The notes: generated by a model not told the origin, from the letters alone. DNA of 64,000 bases from Flavobacterium sp. MDT1-60 (GCF_014844035.1 NZ_CP062159.1:3968001-4032000); one strand, 5' to 3'. Shown: positions 14,893 through 24,586, counted from the stretch's first letter. A program made the numbers and translations.

Positions 14893-17340
14893 TTAGGGTT
14901 TTAATTCTGTAAATGCTGTAGTTAACTCAAAAGCTTTATTTACTTTTTCCACCGTAATTTCGCTTGACACTAAAAACTCAGCTGTCTTTTTTATGTTTAA
15001 TGACGAGGCTCCAACTAGAACTTTATAGGTTCCTGCTTCAGCAATCCAGGCGCTTTTATTCTCTAAAAACGAAGCCAGATCTTTTGGAGATAATGTCAAT
15101 ATCAAAGTTTCGCTTTCACCTGGTTTTAATTCTTTTGTTTTAGCAAACGCTTTTAATTCCTCTTTTGGTTTATCAATAGATTTTGCCGGAGCTGAAAGAT
15201 AAAGCTGAACTATTTCCTTTCCTGAAGTTTTACCAATATTTTTCACTGTAACTGAAATCGTCAATTTATCTGCAAAAGTTGCTGAGCTTAATTTTAAATC
15301 TGAATAATCGAAAGTAGTATACGAATTCCCATAACCAAATTCATAAGATGGTTTTATATTGAATGTATTGTAATAACGATATCCAACATAAATACCTTCT
15401 TCGTACGTCACTTCTTTCGGATTATTAACAGGAATTCCAGGGAAATTTTTTGCCGACGGTGTATCAGTATATTTAACTGGAAACGTCATTGTTAATTTTC
15501 CTGACGGATTTACTTTACCCGAAACTACATCTGCAACAGAATGTCCGCCTTCCTGTCCTGGTTGCCAGGCTAATAAAATGGCATCTGCTTTATCCTTCCA
15601 CGATGCTGTTTCAATTACGCCTCCAATATTTAAAATAACAACTACTTTTTTACCTTTTTCATGAAAAGCTTTTGAAATTTTATCCAGCATTTCAAGTTCT
15701 TCTGCTGCCAGATTAAAGTCATTATCAACAACTCTATCGTTAAATTCTCCGGAGTTTCTTCCTAAAGTAACCAATGCAATTTCAGAGCTTGCTGCTTTTT
15801 TAGCAATAAAAGCATTATCCATTTTCAATTCACGAAGTCTTTCAGGGAGAGCCATAACTCCTTTTTCTTCTCTTCTTTGCTTTTCGGCAACTGCTTCTTT
15901 ATCAGCGTACGGTTTATACAAATCAACCAATTCCTTGTCTAATCTGTAACCGGCAGCATTCAAGCCTTCTAAAAGAGAGACTGTGTGTTTGTTATTTACG
16001 CTTCCGCTTCCGGTTCCGCCTGTAATCCAGGCATACGATGTAACTCCAAATACAGAAATCTCTTTTTGTTTGTCGGCAAAAGGCAATGCGTTGTTTGTGT
16101 TTTTAAGCAAAACCATTCCTTCCGCCGCTGCATTTCTCGTTACTTCGGCATTTTTAGCTAAGTTGGGTTTATCGCTGTATTTATATTTTGTAAAAGTTGG
16201 TGTACGGAAAATATATTCTAAAATTCTTTTAGCGTTTATGTTGGCAACTTCCTGAGATAATTTACCTGAATTTAAAGCTTCTAACAATGCTTTTTTCTGA
16301 ATCGGAATTCCAGGCATCAAAAGATCATTTCCAGCAATCATTTGTTTCACTACATCAGAATTTGAACCTTCTTTTATAGTTTCAAAACCTGGAAAACCTC
16401 CAAACCAGTCGGTCATTACAATTCCCTTAAAACCCCATTCATTTCTTAAAACCTCAGTCAGTAAATCTTTTCTGGCAGAAGTATATTCCCCGTTCAATTT
16501 ATTGTACGAAGACATGATCGTCCACGGCTGAGATTCTTTAACTGTAATTTCAAAACCTTTTAAATACAATTCTCTAATTGCTCTTTCAGAAACGTTTGCA
16601 TTGATGGTCAATCGGTTGGTTTCTTCATTATTAACAGCAAAATGCTTGATCGAAGTTCCTACACCTTGAGACTGAATTCCGTTTACAATCGCAGCTGCTG
16701 TTTTTCCAGAAATCAAAGGATCTTCAGAATAATATTCGAAATTCCTTCCGTTCAAGGGATTTCTATGAATATTCAAAGCCGGCGCTAATAAAACATCAAC
16801 ACCATATTCTTTTACTTCATTTCCCATTGCTTTTCCCACTTCTTCTAAAAGTACTTTATTCCATGTCGAAGCCAAAGCTGTTCCTACCGGAAATGCCGTT
16901 GCATAATAGGTTTTTGAGTCGTTCTCTCTCGTTGGCGCAATTCTTAAACCTGCAGGACCATCGGCCACAATAGTTGCAGGAATTCCGAATCGCTTAAAAG
17001 CAGCTGTTCCGCCAGCAGCACCGGGAACCAAACCTTGTTTAGAATCTCCAATAGGACCAGTTAGCACTTCAATTCCAGGCATTCCGGTTCCGATAAGCAA
17101 TTCTGCTTTTTCTGCATTGGTCATTTCCTTGATGATCGCATCAATTCTTTGATCTGCAGAAAGACGCGTGTCTTCCCAAAGGTCTAATTTTCCATTTCTG
17201 TTAAAGTCTTGAAAAGTAAATCCGTTAACAGTAAGAATCGGCGGATTTTCATTATTAGAAATGTTATTCCATGAAATGTTAGAAATCACTAATGCTGTCA
17301 AAAGCGACACTCGGGCTGTTTTTATAATTGTTTTTTTCAT
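14893..17340 (-). CDS. Exported GH3 beta-glucosidase with N-terminal Ca-loop
   Basis: This 815-residue enzyme starts with a signal peptide (residues 1-25). A short FQDFNRNGKLDLWED segment resembles an EF-hand or dockerin-type calcium loop. The GH3 barrel follows, with GRNFEYYSEDPL, KHFAVNNEE and the nucleophile motif GIVMTDWFGG, then the sandwich domain and a fibronectin III-like domain. It is longer than the GH3 at 10126 and has an extra insertion in the middle (DKEAVAEKQRREEKG region). It is divergent from the Nudix-type regulator at 17650, which may control it. Specificity is unknown. Confidence 0.92.
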   Translation of the reverse strand: MKKTIIKTARVSLLTALVISNISWNNISNNENPPILTVNGFTFQDFNRNGKLDLWEDTRLSADQRIDAIIKEMTNAEKAELLIGTGMPGIEVLTGPIGDSKQGLVPGAAGGTAAFKRFGIPATIVADGPAGLRIAPTRENDSKTYYATAFPVGTALASTWNKVLLEEVGKAMGNEVKEYGVDVLLAPALNIHRNPLNGRNFEYYSEDPLISGKTAAAIVNGIQSQGVGTSIKHFAVNNEETNRLTINANVSERAIRELYLKGFEITVKESQPWTIMSSYNKLNGEYTSARKDLLTEVLRNEWGFKGIVMTDWFGGFPGFETIKEGSNSDVVKQMIAGNDLLMPGIPIQKKALLEALNSGKLSQEVANINAKRILEYIFRTPTFTKYKYSDKPNLAKNAEVTRNAAAEGMVLLKNTNNALPFADKQKEISVFGVTSYAWITGGTGSGSVNNKHTVSLLEGLNAAGYRLDKELVDLYKPYADKEAVAEKQRREEKGVMALPERLRELKMDNAFIAKKAASSEIALVTLGRNSGEFNDRVVDNDFNLAAEELEMLDKISKAFHEKGKKVVVILNIGGVIETASWKDKADAILLAWQPGQEGGHSVADVVSGKVNPSGKLTMTFPVKYTDTPSAKNFPGIPVNNPKEVTYEEGIYVGYRYYNTFNIKPSYEFGYGNSYTTFDYSDLKLSSATFADKLTISVTVKNIGKTSGKEIVQLYLSAPAKSIDKPKEELKAFAKTKELKPGESETLILTLSPKDLASFLENKSAWIAEAGTYKVLVGASSLNIKKTAEFLVSSEITVEKVNKAFELTTAFTELKP

Positions 17341-17398
17341 TGTTGAAAATTTTAAATGCAGTGGATAAATTGTAAAGTTTTAATATTTAATAATTTTC

Positions 17399-17419
17399 AT
17401 TGCTTCTTAATGAAGCAAT
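17399..17419. promoter_or_regulatory. Inverted repeat in GH3 / Nudix-regulator intergenic region
   Basis: ATTGCTTC and GAAGCAAT are perfect 8-bp arms around TTAAT, 59 bp upstream of the GH3 start in the divergent gap 17341-17649. This is a good candidate operator for the adjacent regulator. The rest of the gap shows only the promoter at 17603-17634 and a weaker AACCTT/AAGGTT pair at 17547-17576. Confidence 0.45.
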
Positions 17420-17602
17420 ATTAATTACTTTTTTCGAGATCAACAAATAAAATGTCTTAAAATTTCATTTATCGTAACTAGTTCCGCAGTAGCTTAACAT
17501 ATTCTTAGTCGGATAAATATTCGATTGAAAATTATGCATAAGTAAAAACCTTCTAAAAGCATTTATTTTAAAGGTTACGATTACTTTTTTGATAAATTAA
17601 AT

Positions 17603-17634
17603 TGATTTTTAATTTTCAAAAAGAGTAAATTTGA
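17603..17634 (+). promoter_or_regulatory. Promoter of Nudix-type regulator
   Basis: TTG at 17603-17605 and TAAATTTG at 17627-17634 are 21 bp apart, matching the Bacteroidota promoter. The start codon is 15 bp downstream, so the leader is very short. Confidence 0.65.
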
Positions 17635-17649
17635 AATCAAATCAATACA

Positions 17650-18396
17650 ATGGAACTAAAAAAAATATTGGAGCAGCAATCTGAGGAGTCATGGAAAAAA
17701 TACATTCCAACACTTTCTATTGACTGTGTTATTTTTAGTTTCCATGAAAAGTCGCTTCATGTTCTAACGGTAAAAATGAAGGATCAGGATTTATGGGGAT
17801 TGCCTGGCGGTTATGTAAAAAAAGAAGAAAATGTTGATGATGCAGCCGTTCGTATTTTAAAAGACAGAACAGGAACAGAAAATATTTACCTACAGCAATT
17901 TTATACTTTCGGGAATTTAAAACGCTCAGAAAGTGCTTTTGAAGCGTATGATGATAGCATTTGGAACAAACAACGTTTTGTTTCGATTGGTTATTATGCG
18001 CTGGCAGAACATTCTAAAGTAAGTTTAATTATTGATGAATATTCGAACGCCTGCGAGTGGAAATCTATTGATTCCTTACCGGAATTTATGATGGACCACA
18101 GAACAATTTTTGATAAAGCCTTGCTTACACTTCGCGAACAATTAAACAATCACCCCATTGGCTATAATCTTTTGCCGGAGAAATTTACAATGCCGGAACT
18201 TCAAAAATTATATGAAGCTATTTTAGGAAAAAAACTAAATAGAGGAAATTTTTATCGAAAGATACTGCGTTACGATATACTAACAAAATTAGACGAATCT
18301 CGAAAAGGAGGCGCGCACAAAGCTCCGGATTTGTACAGTTTTGATTTAGAGAAATATAACAGCGCTTTAAGTGAAGGTTTGAAAGGAAACTGGTGA
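17650..18396 (+). CDS. NrtR/AraR-like Nudix-domain transcriptional regulator
   Basis: This 248-residue protein has an N-terminal Nudix fold (about residues 20-150) and a C-terminal winged helix (about 165-240, with KLNRGNFYRKILRYDIL). The Nudix box starts normally (G54, E60, R68), but the catalytic glutamates are replaced: where REUXEE is expected the protein has RILKDR. It is therefore probably not a hydrolase but a ligand-sensing repressor, like the NrtR family and its sugar-responsive relatives such as AraR in Bacteroidota. It is divergent from a GH3 gene, a likely target. The ligand is unknown. Confidence 0.85.
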   Translation: MELKKILEQQSEESWKKYIPTLSIDCVIFSFHEKSLHVLTVKMKDQDLWGLPGGYVKKEENVDDAAVRILKDRTGTENIYLQQFYTFGNLKRSESAFEAYDDSIWNKQRFVSIGYYALAEHSKVSLIIDEYSNACEWKSIDSLPEFMMDHRTIFDKALLTLREQLNNHPIGYNLLPEKFTMPELQKLYEAILGKKLNRGNFYRKILRYDILTKLDESRKGGAHKAPDLYSFDLEKYNSALSEGLKGNW

Positions 18397-18442
18397 TCTT
18401 TTCACCATATAAGTGAACCACATTTAATTTCTATTTTCAAAC

Positions 18443-18469
18443 ATAGCCCGTGGTTGAACCAGGGGCTAT
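18443..18469. repeat. Hairpin ATAGCCC...GGGCTAT
   Basis: ATAGCCC and GGGCTAT (7-bp arms) enclose a second pair, TGGTT/AACCA, separated by single G mismatches. No T-run follows, so it is unlikely to be a standard terminator. The AGCCC...GGGCT ends recall the repeat family at 42099 and 52038, of which it may be a remnant. Confidence 0.5.
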
Positions 18470-18516
18470 ATTTGACAAAGCTGAGATCTATTTTCTTTAC
18501 TCTATATTCTATATTC

Positions 18517-20778
18517 TCAATTAACAGCAATTGGCGCCGACAGACAACTTTCCGGAATATCAAAAGCATTTACTAATGCAACGGCATCCGGGCGAATATC
18601 CCAGCAAAGCTGATTGACCATTTTACGGATTGCTTTGGTTTTTACTGCTTCCATATAACCATCTTCAAGATACCAGCCTTTGTTTTTTTCTAACTGCGAA
18701 AGCGCATATAACTGATTTAATTGGGTCAATATTACTTTTGATTTTTCATCCTCAACCGTTTTAATCGCTGCCTGAAATTGTTCTAAAACTACTCGTTCCA
18801 GATAAGCCTGAGCAACATCGATCATTTGGTGTTGTACTACATTGAAAGCATCGTAAGGTTCTAAACCGTTATCAACTAATTTTTTAATACGTTGTGCAGC
18901 CGATGCTAGAATTGTTTTTTCTCTGTGGATAAAAGCCTGCAAATGAAATTGTTCATCCAATAAATGTTCATCATCTGTCCTTCTGGTTGCTATCGGATTT
19001 TTTTCAGTAATAGCTGCTTTGGCATTTTCATACACATAATTGATGATTCCCAAAGAACCCATTTCTCCAAATGCTTTTCTGAATTCCGACAAACGATTTT
19101 TGGCTACCAATTGCATCAAAACGGTATTATCACCTTCAAAAGTGGTGTAAATTTCAGTATCATTTTTTAAGGCATCGATTCTGTTTTCAGATAAATATCC
19201 TTTTCCGCCACAAGCCTCTCGGCATTCCTGCAAAATATCCCGGGTACTCCAGGTAGAATAGGATTTCATTCCGGCCGCCAAAGCTTCAATTTCCTGCATT
19301 TCATCTTCTGTTCTATTCAAAAATCTTTTGGTCAGGTATTGCAATGCAAAATGAACAGCATAAGTTTTGGCCAAATGTGGCAATAATCTTCTCTGATGCA
19401 TTCTGTAATTTAAAATAGGAACTTCTGAGCCTCCTTCCAGGCCAAATTGTCTTCTTTGATCGCTGTAACGAATGGCAATAGTCAAACCTGATTTGGCTGC
19501 CGCCAAAGCAGAACGCGGAATCCCGATTCGGCCTCCAACTAAAGTTCCAAGCATAGTAAAAAACCGCCTGTTATCACTCGGAATCGGACTTTCAAATTCC
19601 CCTTTGTCATTTACAGAAGCAAAACGATCTAACATATTTTCTTTTGGAATCACAACATTATTAAACGAAATTGTTCCGTTATCAACGCCATTTAAACCCA
19701 TTTTGTGACCACAATCGCCAATCGTAACTCCGTTTAACACATTTCCGTTTGTATCTCGCAACGGAACCACAAAAGCGTTTACGCCATAATCATGATCATC
19801 AATGATTAGTTTAGCGAAAACGGTTGCCATTTGTCCGTGAACTGCGGCGTTGCCAATGTATTCTTTTTGAGCATTTTTGTTAGGAGTATGAATCGTAAAA
19901 GTCTGATCGTTGTGATTGTAAGTTGCTGTCGTTTCCAATCCTTTTACGTTTGAACCATGATGTGTTTCGGTCATTGCAAAACAACCCGGAATTTTCAACG
20001 AACCAATATCTTTTAAGTATTTGGCATAATGTTTTTCAGTCCCCAATGATTGAACACTCATCCCCCAAAGGCCAAACTGAACACCAAATTTTATCACCAA
20101 ACTTAAATCGTGATAACTCAGGGTTTCCATTATTGCAAAATAATCGGCTATGTTTTCTCCTCCACCATATTGTTTTGGATAGGCCATATTTCCGAGGTTT
20201 TCTTCGGCTAAAATTTTACACCAGTTGTACACGGTTTGGCGGTAAACATTAATGTCTGTTGAAGTCTCATAAGCAAATTCAGGTCTGGAAATGACTGATT
20301 TGACTCTTTTGATAATCGCTGCTTCTTTTCCATCTAAAAGCTCAGTTATTTTCTGAATATCAAAATTAGAAGTGGTTTGAGAATTAGCTGTAAAAGAACT
20401 GGCTTTGGTTTTAAAATTCTGAATTACTTCTTCGCCTAAAATTCCAAGATCATTTTCAAGCTTTATAAATTCAGGTTTTACTGCCGAAATATCTACATCT
20501 TTTTCAGAAAGTGCTTCAGCAATATCAAAAATAGATTTTATAGAAGCTTTATCCTGAATACTTTTCTCTATATCCAGTTTCCACTGTGCGAGTTCATTTC
20601 GCGAAGGCGGGTTTGAAATATCAACTTTAGAGAGCAGCTGTTGTTTTTCTTCAGGCGAAAGCCAGGTCAAATCATGTATAAACTGCTGAATTGTGGCGAA
20701 CTCTTTTTGAGTGAGTAAATCATCAGACCACACTAAATAGACTAACGGTATAAAGGCCTGGAGTTTGGTATTTTTCAT
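18517..20778 (-). CDS. Long acyl-CoA dehydrogenase
   Basis: This is a 753-residue member of the acyl-CoA dehydrogenase superfamily. Residues 1-150 are a helical extension not found in short enzymes (about 380 residues). The dehydrogenase core follows, with FAMTETHHGSNVKGLETTA, RRFFTMLGTLVGGRIGIPRSA, RRQFGLE and the FAD/active-site segment YTTFEGDNTVLMQLVAKNRL. A C-terminal helical domain of about 170 residues ends the protein, as in acyl-CoA oxidase-like forms. It likely catalyses the first step of fatty acyl-CoA beta-oxidation with FAD. It is a single gene without other beta-oxidation genes nearby. Confidence 0.9.
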   Translation of the reverse strand: MKNTKLQAFIPLVYLVWSDDLLTQKEFATIQQFIHDLTWLSPEEKQQLLSKVDISNPPSRNELAQWKLDIEKSIQDKASIKSIFDIAEALSEKDVDISAVKPEFIKLENDLGILGEEVIQNFKTKASSFTANSQTTSNFDIQKITELLDGKEAAIIKRVKSVISRPEFAYETSTDINVYRQTVYNWCKILAEENLGNMAYPKQYGGGENIADYFAIMETLSYHDLSLVIKFGVQFGLWGMSVQSLGTEKHYAKYLKDIGSLKIPGCFAMTETHHGSNVKGLETTATYNHNDQTFTIHTPNKNAQKEYIGNAAVHGQMATVFAKLIIDDHDYGVNAFVVPLRDTNGNVLNGVTIGDCGHKMGLNGVDNGTISFNNVVIPKENMLDRFASVNDKGEFESPIPSDNRRFFTMLGTLVGGRIGIPRSALAAAKSGLTIAIRYSDQRRQFGLEGGSEVPILNYRMHQRRLLPHLAKTYAVHFALQYLTKRFLNRTEDEMQEIEALAAGMKSYSTWSTRDILQECREACGGKGYLSENRIDALKNDTEIYTTFEGDNTVLMQLVAKNRLSEFRKAFGEMGSLGIINYVYENAKAAITEKNPIATRRTDDEHLLDEQFHLQAFIHREKTILASAAQRIKKLVDNGLEPYDAFNVVQHQMIDVAQAYLERVVLEQFQAAIKTVEDEKSKVILTQLNQLYALSQLEKNKGWYLEDGYMEAVKTKAIRKMVNQLCWDIRPDAVALVNAFDIPESCLSAPIAVN

Positions 20779-20817
20779 AAAATATAGAATCGGTTTAGGA
20801 ATAGAATTTTATTTTTT

Positions 20818-20884
20818 TGCCACAGATTTCACAGATTTAAAGGATTTTTTATTAGTTATCTTGAAATCTTTTTAATCTGTGGCA
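20818..20884. repeat. Palindromic repeat TGCCACAGATT
   Basis: TGCCACAGATT (20818-20828) pairs perfectly with AATCTGTGGCA (20874-20884). GCCACAGATT followed by AAAGGAT recurs at about 35962-35979, without its right arm, so this is a dispersed family. It is non-coding, just upstream of the acyl-CoA dehydrogenase gene. Confidence 0.75.
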
Positions 20885-20914
20885 TTTATTTTTATTACGC
20901 TTTACTGCATAAAA

Positions 20915-20946
20915 AAAACAGGAATGAAAATACTCATTCCTGTTTT
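20915..20946 (-). terminator. Terminator of EamA transporter gene
   Basis: On the minus strand a perfect 13-bp stem (AAAACAGGAATGA / TCATTCCTGTTTT) with a 6-nt loop is followed by eight T in a row. It lies 62 bp after the stop at 21009. Confidence 0.92.
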
Positions 20947-21008
20947 AAAATCCTGTTAAGATTCTGGTAATTTATTTTTAAACCAATAAAAAAGTATGCC
21001 AATTACAT

Positions 21009-21926
21009 TTAGATCGAATCTTTAGACGACAGGATATATTTTTGTTTTAATGCAAATAAATGATGTGAATTAAAAACGACAACAGCAACAAAAATAATGC
21101 TGTACGCTACAATTTGCAGTACGCCAATTTTTTCATGAAAAAAGAAAGCCGCCAATGCGAAAGCAATCATAGGATTGATGTTTAAAAGCATTCCGACTGT
21201 TGATGAATTGATTCCTGAAAGTGCGTACAAATTCAAAAACAATGGAAATATGGTAAAGAGTACGGCGATAGTTTCAATACAAAAATAGAACTTAAATTCT
21301 GTTGGAACAGGTCCGCTGTAAGCCGGATAAAAGGGCAATAAAAAGAGTGCAGCCAACGTAATGTGAAACGTTAGAACAATAAACTTATCAAAACCTTTAT
21401 TGACACGCTGACTTACCAAATAACAGGCATACGTAAATCCGATTATGATACTGAAAACCATGTCCATAATATCAGCATACGAAAGCAATAAACAGCCGGT
21501 AATACTTAGTCCAACTGAGATCCATTGCGTTTTACTTAGTTTTTCATGTAAAAGAAAATAAGCTAATAATGTCGTTAGAATTGGACATACCAAATAGGCC
21601 AAAGAAGTTGCTTTTACACTCACATGGTTCATTACATAAATAAAAGTGAACCAGTTTGCCATTAAAAATACGCTTCCGCCAATATTTAAGAGTAACGCCT
21701 TTCTTTTTTCTGAAGTGGATAAAGATTTGAAAATTGCAATAGTATCCTGAATTTTTTTTCTTCTGAATAAAAAGGAAATCAAAAGCATCAAAATGCTACA
21801 GCTAAAAACGCGGTAAAATAAAATATCTAATGATGGATAGTCGTGTATTGGTTTCAGCGCCAAACTGAAAAATCCCCATATTGTAAAACAGGTAATGGCA
21901 GCTAAGTAATATTTGGTGGTTTTCAC
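21009..21926 (-). CDS. EamA/DMT-family transporter
   Basis: This 305-residue protein has ten hydrophobic segments and the duplicated EamA layout. It carries family-like stretches such as TIWGFFSLALKPI near the N-terminus and NINPMIAFALAAFFFHEKI in the second half. EamA proteins of this size export or take up amino acids and other small metabolites across the inner membrane. It is divergent from a MocR-type regulator at 22110. This pairing is common for amino-acid or amine exporters controlled by a PLP-dependent sensor. Substrate is not readable from sequence. Confidence 0.88.
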   Translation of the reverse strand: MKTTKYYLAAITCFTIWGFFSLALKPIHDYPSLDILFYRVFSCSILMLLISFLFRRKKIQDTIAIFKSLSTSEKRKALLLNIGGSVFLMANWFTFIYVMNHVSVKATSLAYLVCPILTTLLAYFLLHEKLSKTQWISVGLSITGCLLLSYADIMDMVFSIIIGFTYACYLVSQRVNKGFDKFIVLTFHITLAALFLLPFYPAYSGPVPTEFKFYFCIETIAVLFTIFPLFLNLYALSGINSSTVGMLLNINPMIAFALAAFFFHEKIGVLQIVAYSIIFVAVVVFNSHHLFALKQKYILSSKDSI

Positions 21927-22028
21927 AGTTTCTGGTTTTAATTTCTTTACTGAAACAAATTTCTTAAAAATAAAACAGCAATACAGATACAGTTTTTGTA
22001 AATTGCACCATAACAGTTTTTTTATGAA

Positions 22029-22075
22029 ATCGCCATGATTCTTAATTACAAACTATTAATGAATCTCATGGCGAT
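22029..22075. promoter_or_regulatory. Long inverted repeat between EamA and MocR genes
   Basis: ATCGCCATGA (22029-22038) and TCATGGCGAT (22066-22075) are perfect 10-bp arms; GATTC and GAATC pair further inside. It lies between two divergent genes, 34 bp before the MocR start, and is more GC-rich than the surroundings. It could be the MocR operator or a hairpin in its mRNA leader. Confidence 0.6.
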
Positions 22076-22109
22076 ACCATATTCCAATAAAAACAAATAT
22101 TAACTTCAT

Positions 22110-23528
22110 ATGAAAAATTCAAATTACTTATATCTACAGTTTGCGAACCGGATCGAAAAGCAAATTAAGTCGGGCGTTTTGAATGTGGGAGACAAACTGC
22201 CTTCAATACGGGAAGTCTGTGCTGAAACAGGTTACAGCATGAGCACAGTAAGCAAAGCCTATTATGAAGTGGAAAGTAGATCTTTGATTGAATCGAGGCC
22301 ACAATCCGGGTATTATGTGAGTAATACTTCGGCCAGAACGATTCCCGAGCCCTCATCCAGCAGCCCGATTCTACGATGCGAAAATATCGACAGAGAAGAT
22401 TTAATCGATCAGGTTTACGGCAATATGACCGATAAAAATATTACAATGCTTTCGCTTGGTTTCCCTTCTAACGAATTGCTGCCCATTGCGAAATTAAACA
22501 AGGGCATGCTGCAGGCGATGCGTCAGTTGCCTAACAGTGGTACAAGTTATGAGCAAGTACAGGGAAATCTTAATTTGAGAAAGGAAATTGCCCGTTGGTC
22601 TTTTACCTGGGGTGGCTCGCTGACTGAAAATGATATTATTACAATGCCTGGCTGCACGAGTGCTATTTCGCATTGTCTGATGACTTTGACACAACCGGGA
22701 GATACTATTATTACGGAGAGCCCGGCCTATTTTGGAATTTTACAATTGGCAAAATCATTGGGTTTGTATATAATGGAATTGCCTACAAATATGACTACAG
22801 GAATTGAACTGGAAGCATTAAAAAAGGCACTTGCTACAAAAAAGATAAAGCTTTGTTTGTTGATGAGTAATTTTAGTAATCCATCCGGAAGCATGATGCC
22901 TGTTGAACATAAAAAAGAAGTGGTTAAATTGATGGAGTTTTACAATGTTCCATTAATTGAAGATGATATTCACGGCGATTTGTACTTTGGCTCCAGCCGA
23001 CCAACTAATTGCAAAACTTATGACGAAAGTGGCATTGTGCTTTGTTGCAGTTCTGTATCTAAAACTCTGGCTCCGGGGTATCGCGTGGGTTGGGTTTCGC
23101 CGGGGAAATTCAAAAAACAAATATTGCGAAATAAAATTTACCATACACTCTCCTCACCTACTATTACACATGAAGTTGTGGGTGATTTCCTTAAAAATGG
23201 ACGTTATGAAAACCATCTTAGAAAAATTCGCCAAATTCTGAATCATAACTGCAATAATTATATTAATACGGTTTTAGAATCTTTTCCGACTGGAACCAAG
23301 GTAAGTCAGCCACAAGGCGGATTTTTTCTTTGGATTGAATTGGACAAAAATATAGACACAGCGGCATTTTATCATTTGGCCATGAAACACAATATTAGCT
23401 TTGCACCCGGAAGAATTTTCTCTTTTCAGGATCAGTTCTCCAATTGCATGCGATTGAGTTTTGGTTTGCCCTGGAGTAATGAATTGCGTGAATCTATCAA
23501 AACATTGGGAAGATTGCTGCATTCTTAA
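22110..23528 (+). CDS. MocR-family regulator (GntR DNA-binding domain + aminotransferase domain)
   Basis: This 472-residue protein has a GntR winged helix at residues 1-75 (GDKLPSIREVCAETGYSMSTVSKAYYEVE). A fold-type I aminotransferase-like domain follows, with PGCTSAISHCLMTL, SNPSGSMMP, and the PLP lysine motif SSVSKTLAPGYRVGW. MocR proteins use PLP or its adducts with amino compounds as ligand and activate or repress nearby genes. The divergent EamA transporter is the obvious target. All residues needed for PLP binding appear present, so weak transaminase activity is possible but regulation is more likely. Confidence 0.92.
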   Translation: MKNSNYLYLQFANRIEKQIKSGVLNVGDKLPSIREVCAETGYSMSTVSKAYYEVESRSLIESRPQSGYYVSNTSARTIPEPSSSSPILRCENIDREDLIDQVYGNMTDKNITMLSLGFPSNELLPIAKLNKGMLQAMRQLPNSGTSYEQVQGNLNLRKEIARWSFTWGGSLTENDIITMPGCTSAISHCLMTLTQPGDTIITESPAYFGILQLAKSLGLYIMELPTNMTTGIELEALKKALATKKIKLCLLMSNFSNPSGSMMPVEHKKEVVKLMEFYNVPLIEDDIHGDLYFGSSRPTNCKTYDESGIVLCCSSVSKTLAPGYRVGWVSPGKFKKQILRNKIYHTLSSPTITHEVVGDFLKNGRYENHLRKIRQILNHNCNNYINTVLESFPTGTKVSQPQGGFFLWIELDKNIDTAAFYHLAMKHNISFAPGRIFSFQDQFSNCMRLSFGLPWSNELRESIKTLGRLLHS

Positions 23529-23539
23529 AAATAAAAAAA

Positions 23540-23563
23540 CCAGACAACAATTACGCTGTCTGG
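23540..23563 (-). terminator. Terminator of bestrophin gene
   Basis: On the minus strand CCAGACA / TGTCTGG (7-bp perfect stem, 10-nt loop) is followed by seven T. It lies 28 bp past the stop at 23592 and also sits behind the converging MocR gene. Confidence 0.85.
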
Positions 23564-23591
23564 CTTCAATTAATCTAACTCCAACATTTAA

Positions 23592-24539
23592 TTACAAAAC
23601 AAAGTAAGCTTCTGCTTTCGCTTCTTTGGTTTCTGGTTTAAGATCAAATTCTTTAATGATGTCAAATTCACTTTGATATTCATTAAGCATTTGCATTATA
23701 TTTTTTTCAATTGTATTTGCAATGGCAGTAACAGGTGTATCTGTTGGTCTGTTTTCAAATGGATCCTGCAAGTGAATTGCCATTCTTTCAATCAAAAAGA
23801 AAGCAGCGGCGATCGCAGTAATCAACGGAATAGCGAACCAGCTCAATACACTTGTTAACCCAAATGGCAACAATAAAATAAACAAACACAGGGTTAATCT
23901 GATATACATACTGTATGTTGTTGGGAAAATGGTATTTTTAATTCTTTCACATTTACCCATATGATCACATAATCTTGATAAAGTATTGTCGATTTCTACT
24001 TGCTGATACATATTAATGCTTTTGTCATTTTTAGCATTTCTAAGATCACGCGCATGCAACATTAAAATCGCATTTGGAACGTTTTGATGATTTTTAATAA
24101 ATTTCATTTCTTCATCACTTACTAAACCTTTAAGCGGTTTTATAGCATCTTTATTTCGAAGTGCCTGACCTAAACTATAACACCACGCAATTTGTCTTTT
24201 TGCAAAATTTTCCTTGAATTCGCTTGCTTCTACAGAAAAATTTGGGTCTTTATAAAATGTCAACACCTGACGAATTAAGGTTCTTGAATCGTTTACAATT
24301 GCACCCCAGACAATACGGGCTTCCCACCATCTGTCATAAGCCTGATTTGATTTAAAAGCTAATAATAAGGATATAATGGTTCCAATCATTGTTGGAATAG
24401 CAATTGGAATATCTACTGGCAGGTTTATAAAATAGTAATGAAAAATTTCAAACAAAATAGTGTAAGTCATTACTAGTGCTAATTCTACTTTAATTTTTCC
24501 GAGAATGTACCTCATTGGAATTCTTTTCTTTAATAACAT
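23592..24539 (-). CDS. Bestrophin-family membrane protein
   Basis: This 315-residue protein has the bestrophin (UPF0187) pattern: an N-terminal pair of membrane helices, AIPTMIGTIISLLLAFKSNQAYDRWWEARIVWGAIVNDSR, and a second hydrophobic pair near residue 215 with LLPFGLTSVLSWFAIPLITAI. Bacterial bestrophins form pentameric ion channels; some conduct cations and others chloride. It follows a universal stress protein gene by 47 bp on the same strand. An alternative start eight codons downstream is also possible. Confidence 0.88.
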   Translation of the reverse strand: MLLKKRIPMRYILGKIKVELALVMTYTILFEIFHYYFINLPVDIPIAIPTMIGTIISLLLAFKSNQAYDRWWEARIVWGAIVNDSRTLIRQVLTFYKDPNFSVEASEFKENFAKRQIAWCYSLGQALRNKDAIKPLKGLVSDEEMKFIKNHQNVPNAILMLHARDLRNAKNDKSINMYQQVEIDNTLSRLCDHMGKCERIKNTIFPTTYSMYIRLTLCLFILLLPFGLTSVLSWFAIPLITAIAAAFFLIERMAIHLQDPFENRPTDTPVTAIANTIEKNIMQMLNEYQSEFDIIKEFDLKPETKEAKAEAYFVL

Positions 24540-24586
24540 ATTTTCGGCTTTTAATTAATTTTTTATTTATTTTGAAATAATATAGC

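Noticed and set aside
22957..23241. 94-codon plus-strand frame within the MocR gene
   Set aside because: It is in another frame of a conserved PLP-domain coding region.
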